This document shows positions 23,401-29,600 of a stretch of DNA of 64,000 nucleotides, piece after piece; positions within the stretch are counted from its first letter, which is position 1, and each line of letters begins with the position of its first letter. This DNA is from Ctenosaura bakeri (Eukaryota; Chordata; Lepidosauria; Squamata; Iguanidae). The stretch covers positions 350,526-414,525 of the forward strand of contig CAOLHI010001480.1 in the NCBI GenBank assembly GCA_948474755.1, read 5' to 3'. Made by a program: the position numbers and the translations under genes. The notes beneath the pieces were generated by a model. That model was not told the DNA's origin, ran no database searches, and worked only from the letters and a program-made list of their open reading frames with translations.

Positions 23401-26400
23401 CACCTACTACAATTTCTACAAGAGGGTTTGGATAAGGGTCTTAGACCAAACACCTTAAAGAGGCAGGTGGCGGCGCTGTCCGCTGTCCTAACTGTGGATG
23501 GAGACTCTTTCACGAGGCACCCACATGTTAAGCGTTTCCTAAGGGGGGCAACATTGACATCATCACCTACAATACATAGGTTCCCTTCCTGGGACTTAAA
23601 TTTAGTACTAAATACTCTGACAATGCCACCGTTTGAGCCGCTCAGAGAGGCTTCATTGAGACTGTTAACATTAAAAACTGCTTTTCTCCTGGCAATTACA
23701 TCAGCCAGGAGGGTGTCGGAGTTAGCCGCACTGTCAATTAATAAAAATTTCTGCATATTTGACAAGGATAAGTTGACTTTGGGTTTTGATCCTTCTTTCA
23801 AACCCAAAACTTTGTCGGCATTTTCACGATCACAGCTAATTCACTTGCCGACATTTTGTCCAAAGCCAAGACATCCTTTAGAAAAGAAATGGCATACATT
23901 GGATGTGAAAAGAGCTGTAAAGAATTATATCCGACGAACAGAAGAATTTAGGAAATCAGAAAATTTGCTGTTATCTTTCCAACCGAAAACAAAAGGACAG
24001 CGGGCAAGCAAGGCTGTTGTGGCATCGTGGATAAAACATTGCATTTTCCTATGTTATGACCTGGCAAAGCAGCCACGGCCAACTAATGTGTGGCCACATT
24101 CAACCCGATCAATGGCCACGTCTGTGGCTTATGATACAGCTTGCTCACTAGAGGAGGTATGCAATGCGGCTGGCTGGAAGGAAGTAACAACTTTTATCAA
24201 ACATTATAAATTGGACAAGTTTAGATCAGCACAGGCAGCGTTTGGTCGTCGAGTGCTGCAGACAGTGGTTAATTAGAGGCCCACCCAGTAGTCATGCTTG
24301 GGGAAATCCCATGCGTAGTGGATTGATCCTCCTGTCAGCCCGAGAATGAAGAATTGGTACTTACGTGAATGATCATTCTGGGATGACAGGAGGAGCAATC
24401 CACACCCACCACTAGGAGGTGAGGGAGAAATAATAGGTGGAGGATTACCGCAGTATAGGAACGCTGGAGAAGGAAACTGCTGGGAGAGGGACAGGAGTCC
24501 GTTAACAGTTGTTCAAAAGAAAGCTCGAGGACGACTCCTGCGTCGGACTGGCACGAGGATCAAACCCATGCGTAGTGGATTGCTCCTCCTGTCATCCCAG
24601 AATGATCATTCACGTAAGTACCAATTCTTCAATCTCTTTCCTTCTGTAATTCATATTCCATTTCAAAAAATTAAAGCACTAAAATACATGGCACTTGCTG
24701 TTTCATATTTCTAGTCACAAAAAAATCTGTTTACAATTTGTTAAAAATGCTCCTTGAAAATGTGCTGTTTGTGCGAGGGAAAGAATGTTTTGTGTATTCT
24801 TAACAATGTAGAATGTATGTAAGATCTGTGTCAATTAAGTCATATCAAAATCACAGAGAAATTGTAGGGTATAGTGGAATGGATATAGTATCCTGAACTA
24901 AAAATCTCAAGAGCACTGAATTGCAGTGTAATGCTTGTATGAGAAAATAAATAAATTGAGATTCTGAGGTGCCCAGTTTAGGAGAGAGGTGTCTTTTCTT
25001 ACTGTGGGCCAGTTACCTCCTCTGCTCCCCATGCCTACAAAGGCAAGATCAATGTCCTAGTGAGTTTCTAGGAGTCACATAGGAGGACATACTCTATCAG
25101 AAGGCAGACACTGCTTTTTCATTCGTTATTTGGCTTAAATGGGCAGCTACTCTGACTTTTGAAATTCAGCCTAATTATGAGTAATACTGCCAGGATATGA
25201 TGAAATTGTCAGACATTTTAATTGCCAAAGAAGAAATTGCTAGCAACTGATTGTTGATGAATGGGTTCTGTGAGAGAAATTTAGTGGTCTAATTTGGATG
25301 AGAAAACATTTCATATAACGCTTTCTTGGAGAAAGTAGGGGAGTCTTTCAGGTTTCTGAGGGTAAGTGAAGTGGATATAGAATAGCAGTGTGAAGGAATA
25401 GATGATGAAGTAGCAGAAAATGTATGGCTTTCAGGAAACAGTGCACAGAGACACTTGTACAAAAGGAGAGGAGGAAGGTTCTGGAGGAAAGCCGAACCTA
25501 AGGAGAGGGCATAATGAAAAGTCTGAGCAGAATGAAGTAACAAAGAGGAGCTCTGTATTAATGATAGGAGGTAGTTTTCCAGTGCCTTAGAAAACAAGAA
25601 CTGCAGAGGTCTGTACTTTTCATTATTTTCATTAAATATTGTGGCTGTTTCAGTTGCCCCATTGTTTACAAAAATGCATGTAAAATCAGCCATTTTGCTC
25701 TTCTGGCCATTCATATGTTAAACTTTAATACTTAAAAAAAACTTGGATGTTCATCTATGCACTGACAGGATTGTTTCTAAACCAGGGAGTATGCACACAT
25801 AAAATGCACCATCCGCAGTAACTTTCAAAGAATATGCATATACATCTTTGTTCAGTGCTAAAAAACCCCTAATGCTCAGTCTTACAAAGCTGTTTTTACT
25901 TTTTGATCTTAGCAAATTGTTGGATTGTAAACAGAAGATTATTGATTTGCTTCCAAAGATTGAAATTGCTGTAAATAACATCAAGGAGGCTGACAACTCA
26001 GTAATGCAGATGCAAGGAAAAAGGCAGAAGGAAATATGGCATTTGCTGAAAATTGCTTGTGTAAGTGTTTATTCTGTGGTTTCAGAAATAAGAAGAAAAT
26101 TTTGTTGTGTGTTGTAGTAGAAAGTGTAAGCATTCTGATATAGATGAATGTCATTGATACATGTATGTCTAGAACTGTACTCCGTTGAAGCTAATAGAAT
26201 TGAAACAGAATTTATTTCAAAAGAAGAGTTTACAGCTGGAATGTATATCTCACTGTTAAGTATATAGAAGAAGATATTAGTTGGATTCCTGCTGAATTAC
26301 GACAGTATGGTAGATGGTTTCTAGCTGAAATATTTAAAAGGCTTTCTCGTTAACTGTGTGTATATTTCATAGCTTCATTCTTTGCTTGGGGTACAAATGT

Positions 26401-26582
26401 GGACATTAGAGTGTGTGGTTAAAATTTGCAGGCATCAATTTGCACTTTCCTTAGATGTTGTATTGTCCAAAGATAGCCCAACTGCCAGGCCTGTTTTAAT
26501 ATTATGATATTACATTATTATAGCATTATTGTATAATAAGGTTTGAACTGTTGCTTCTGTGGACTACCACACTATAGCATAC

Positions 26583-26619
<37 letters not shown>

Positions 26620-29600
26620 AATTGTCTCAAAATTTTGCTTAAAGCCTATAATTGATGGATGAAATTGTTTGTAACTTTTCACCACTGGACCTGAGAAGAT
26701 TTTTTTTCCTAATAGACACAGAGTTCTACTAAATCTCCTGTTAGTTCCAATGGAGAAGGCACAGTTACATCTTCAGTGCCAGCCTGGCTGTCCCAAACCC
26801 CATCAGGAAATGTTCTTCAACCTCTTTCTTCTGTGGAAACCTCTAGAAATCTGTAAGCTTAAGGAAACATCATAATCTGTTCTTTGCAACTGTACTTTAA
26901 CAGACTAGGTTAAACCTGTGAAGGCCAGACAAATACGGACTCCGACTCTCAATATAGGGCTATACTGACAATCAGTTTCTGAAGCTTATTTATCTGGAAG
27001 ATTTATATTAAATATTTCAATTGAATTGTTCTTGAAGGTGGCTTAATACATAGATTATAACTGAATGGGTGCCTACTGTTGGACCCAAGGCCCTCTGGGT
27101 AGGCCCTGTGTTGCACACTCACACATTTCAGTTTAGCCTGCTTTCACACTAATGAACATATTTGGGGGGTTAGCTCGTATTGTTGCGTTGCTAGGTCAGG
27201 CTGCGCTGTATGCTGCAGTCCTGTGAGAATAGCCAAGGAATGTTAAAGATGGGTGCTTCACTCCCTGCACTGTCCGGTAGAGTGAGGGGAGAGCAAAGCC
27301 TGATTAGAGACCGTCCGCTGCGGTTTCGGGCAGGTAGGCCACGAGCCTATCATGCACCTGGTCCATGGATGCCTCAGTAATTGGCATCCAAAGGTGGTAT
27401 AGCCCCCCTCCTGCCTGTTTCGGCATGGTGGGTTGATGGATTGGCAGCCTGTTTTGCCACTCACGTACGAAAAGTCTATATAATCTGTTGGAACAAAGAG
27501 AACCCTGCTCTGTTGCCTGCTTTGCCTTACTGACAGAGTCAGAGTGTTATGTATGCTTGTGTGCCTTTCATTTTTCTTTTTGCTTCTTCGCTTAATAAAC
27601 TGCATCCTCAAAGACCAGAACTGTCTTAGTTCTTGCCTCCCAGCATCTTGCACTGCGAACCTTGCACGGCCACCCAATCCAGGGAGGGCTGTGTGTGCTA
27701 CACCTACACAACCCCCCCCATCCTTTACAACACAAAATACTGTATTGTAATATGTCTTAAAATAAATACTGGCTATGTGAATGTTAGAAACAGGAGATTA
27801 TGGACATAATTCTGTTCATATTCACCAGAAAATCAGTAAATCTGTTAACAGTATCTGATGTTCATGTTTAGATACATAGTTGTGAAGCAGTTGTCATTTT
27901 CTTCATTATTAAAGTATTCTGTCAGTAAGATTCAAGAAAATTAAAGCTCTCATCCTTTGCTTTTCCTTGGCAGGGTGCCTTTTGCACATTTAATAGAAGA
28001 AAATCTAAGCTACCTCGATGGTTTTAGTACTGTTATACAAGAAGCAAGACATGAACAGAATAGCAGCCTTATGGTAAGTCTGCTTAGCACTGATGCCCTG
28101 AAGTCTGAAGTCTTCCTCTTATTTGGAGTGGGGTGAAGTGGTGACATAATTTATTTATCTGGAAATAAATTAGTTTTAGATTCTGTGTCTATCATTTCTT
28201 TGCACTTGAGAAATGTGATGTAGCTGTTTCTGAGCTGCACATCACAGATACTTGTAGAATCAAATCATAGTGTCACTGTTATTTGGGAAAATTGCACATC
28301 CAGGCAATACTAGTGTTGGATTAGAGTTAGTTTCCCAGATGTTAGTTCCATTCATTAGGAAACACGATGGCATTTAAGAGGCAGTCTCCTCTACAGAGTT
28401 TGCAGAGAAGCACAGTACATCTCTCATGGAGCCATCTGGAACTAACTTCAGTAAAACAAGGCAAACAGACAATATTCAAGTTATGTAACTGAAAAGTTTG
28501 CTAGTTACACTGAAACATACTTTCTAAAAAATGTGTATAGATTATCTGGTTCCTGACTAACCATAGACACCTAATTGTTTCATTGTATTGATTATTGAGG
28601 ACTGTTCATTACAGACTGTAGTAGAGCAAATGGAGAAAGCATGAGAAACATTGTGAATAGAATAGACATGCAATAAAACTTTATAATGTCTAAAGCCTCC
28701 ATTGCTCTAATAAGCAAATGGGAGAGGGGTGTAAAGAGGATGTTTGATTGGAGCGTTATTGTACAACAGATAGAAGTGGTCCCACTTTGGAAAATCTCAA
28801 AAACAAAAAGCACTTGCTTAAAGGAAAATCTTGCAACAGAGGTAGATTTTTTGTGCAATAAACACAGGTATATGAGAAAGCTCTAATTCTCTTGGCTTGG
28901 ATAGGAGGGTGCAGATATTTTCACTGCATCTCAAACTACCTGATGTGGGAGACTGGTAATTTCTTTTTCCCAAAGTGCAGAAACTATACCATATTTGTTC
29001 CCCTTGGCTGCAACTTTTTTTCCCTTTCTTTTAAATTCACTATGGCCCAAGAACTAATGTTTCACAATCCAGCCTGATCCAGGAAAAACTACTTGAGTAG
29101 CACTATTTAATTTTTTTTAATGTTATAATATAGCATAACATAGCATTGTGAAACTACTCAACACAACACTACAAAATTACATATCTACACATCTACTCTC
29201 CTGTAACAACAGAAGCAAAGCAAAGCTACACACACACACACACAAACATAAACACAAACACACAGATAAACAATCATAGCTACCAATACTAACAAAACAA
29301 ATACACTCTAAAATTGGTTACCAAGTTCACTAGCATAGATTCTCTATTGTAATATTAAATTGACTTTTGTTGGTCAAATACACCCTAAATAATCTCCAGT
29401 ACTAATTTCACAGTATATCAATATTCGTAAGTCCATCACATGTGATAAGAACGTCTACTTGTTCTTCACATTTCCAGCCCTTATTTGAAGCCCCGTTGTA
29501 CTCTCTGGCCAGTTTTTCTGGTGTCAAATACCATCTCTACTTTATCTTTTAAAAATTCTCTTTAAGATCATAACAAAGTGGAAATTTTAACTGTGCTGAC

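Larger units (their letters stand above)
18873..24632 (+). mobile_element. Full-length DIRS-like retrotransposon with long open frames
   Basis: About 5.76 kb, inserted in a CHUK intron in the sense direction. The inverted terminal repeats (18873-19010 and 24476-24632) and an internal complementary region (24309-24403) frame gag, RT/RNase H/methyltransferase and tyrosine recombinase genes. The coding region has only the expected DIRS frame changes and two closely spaced TGA codons between gag and RT; the RT and YR frames are otherwise open over 1.8 and 1.7 kb. This suggests a recent insertion. DIRS elements integrate as circles through the recombinase and usually leave no target duplication; none was found here. 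Confidence 0.93.

Noticed and set aside
22728..23807. Minus-strand frames of 60-180 codons opposite the DIRS recombinase
   Set aside because: They are antisense shadows of the recombinase gene, without motifs of their own.
26583..26620. Tandem repeat that might be taken for a regulatory array
   Set aside because: It is a plain (GAT)n microsatellite.
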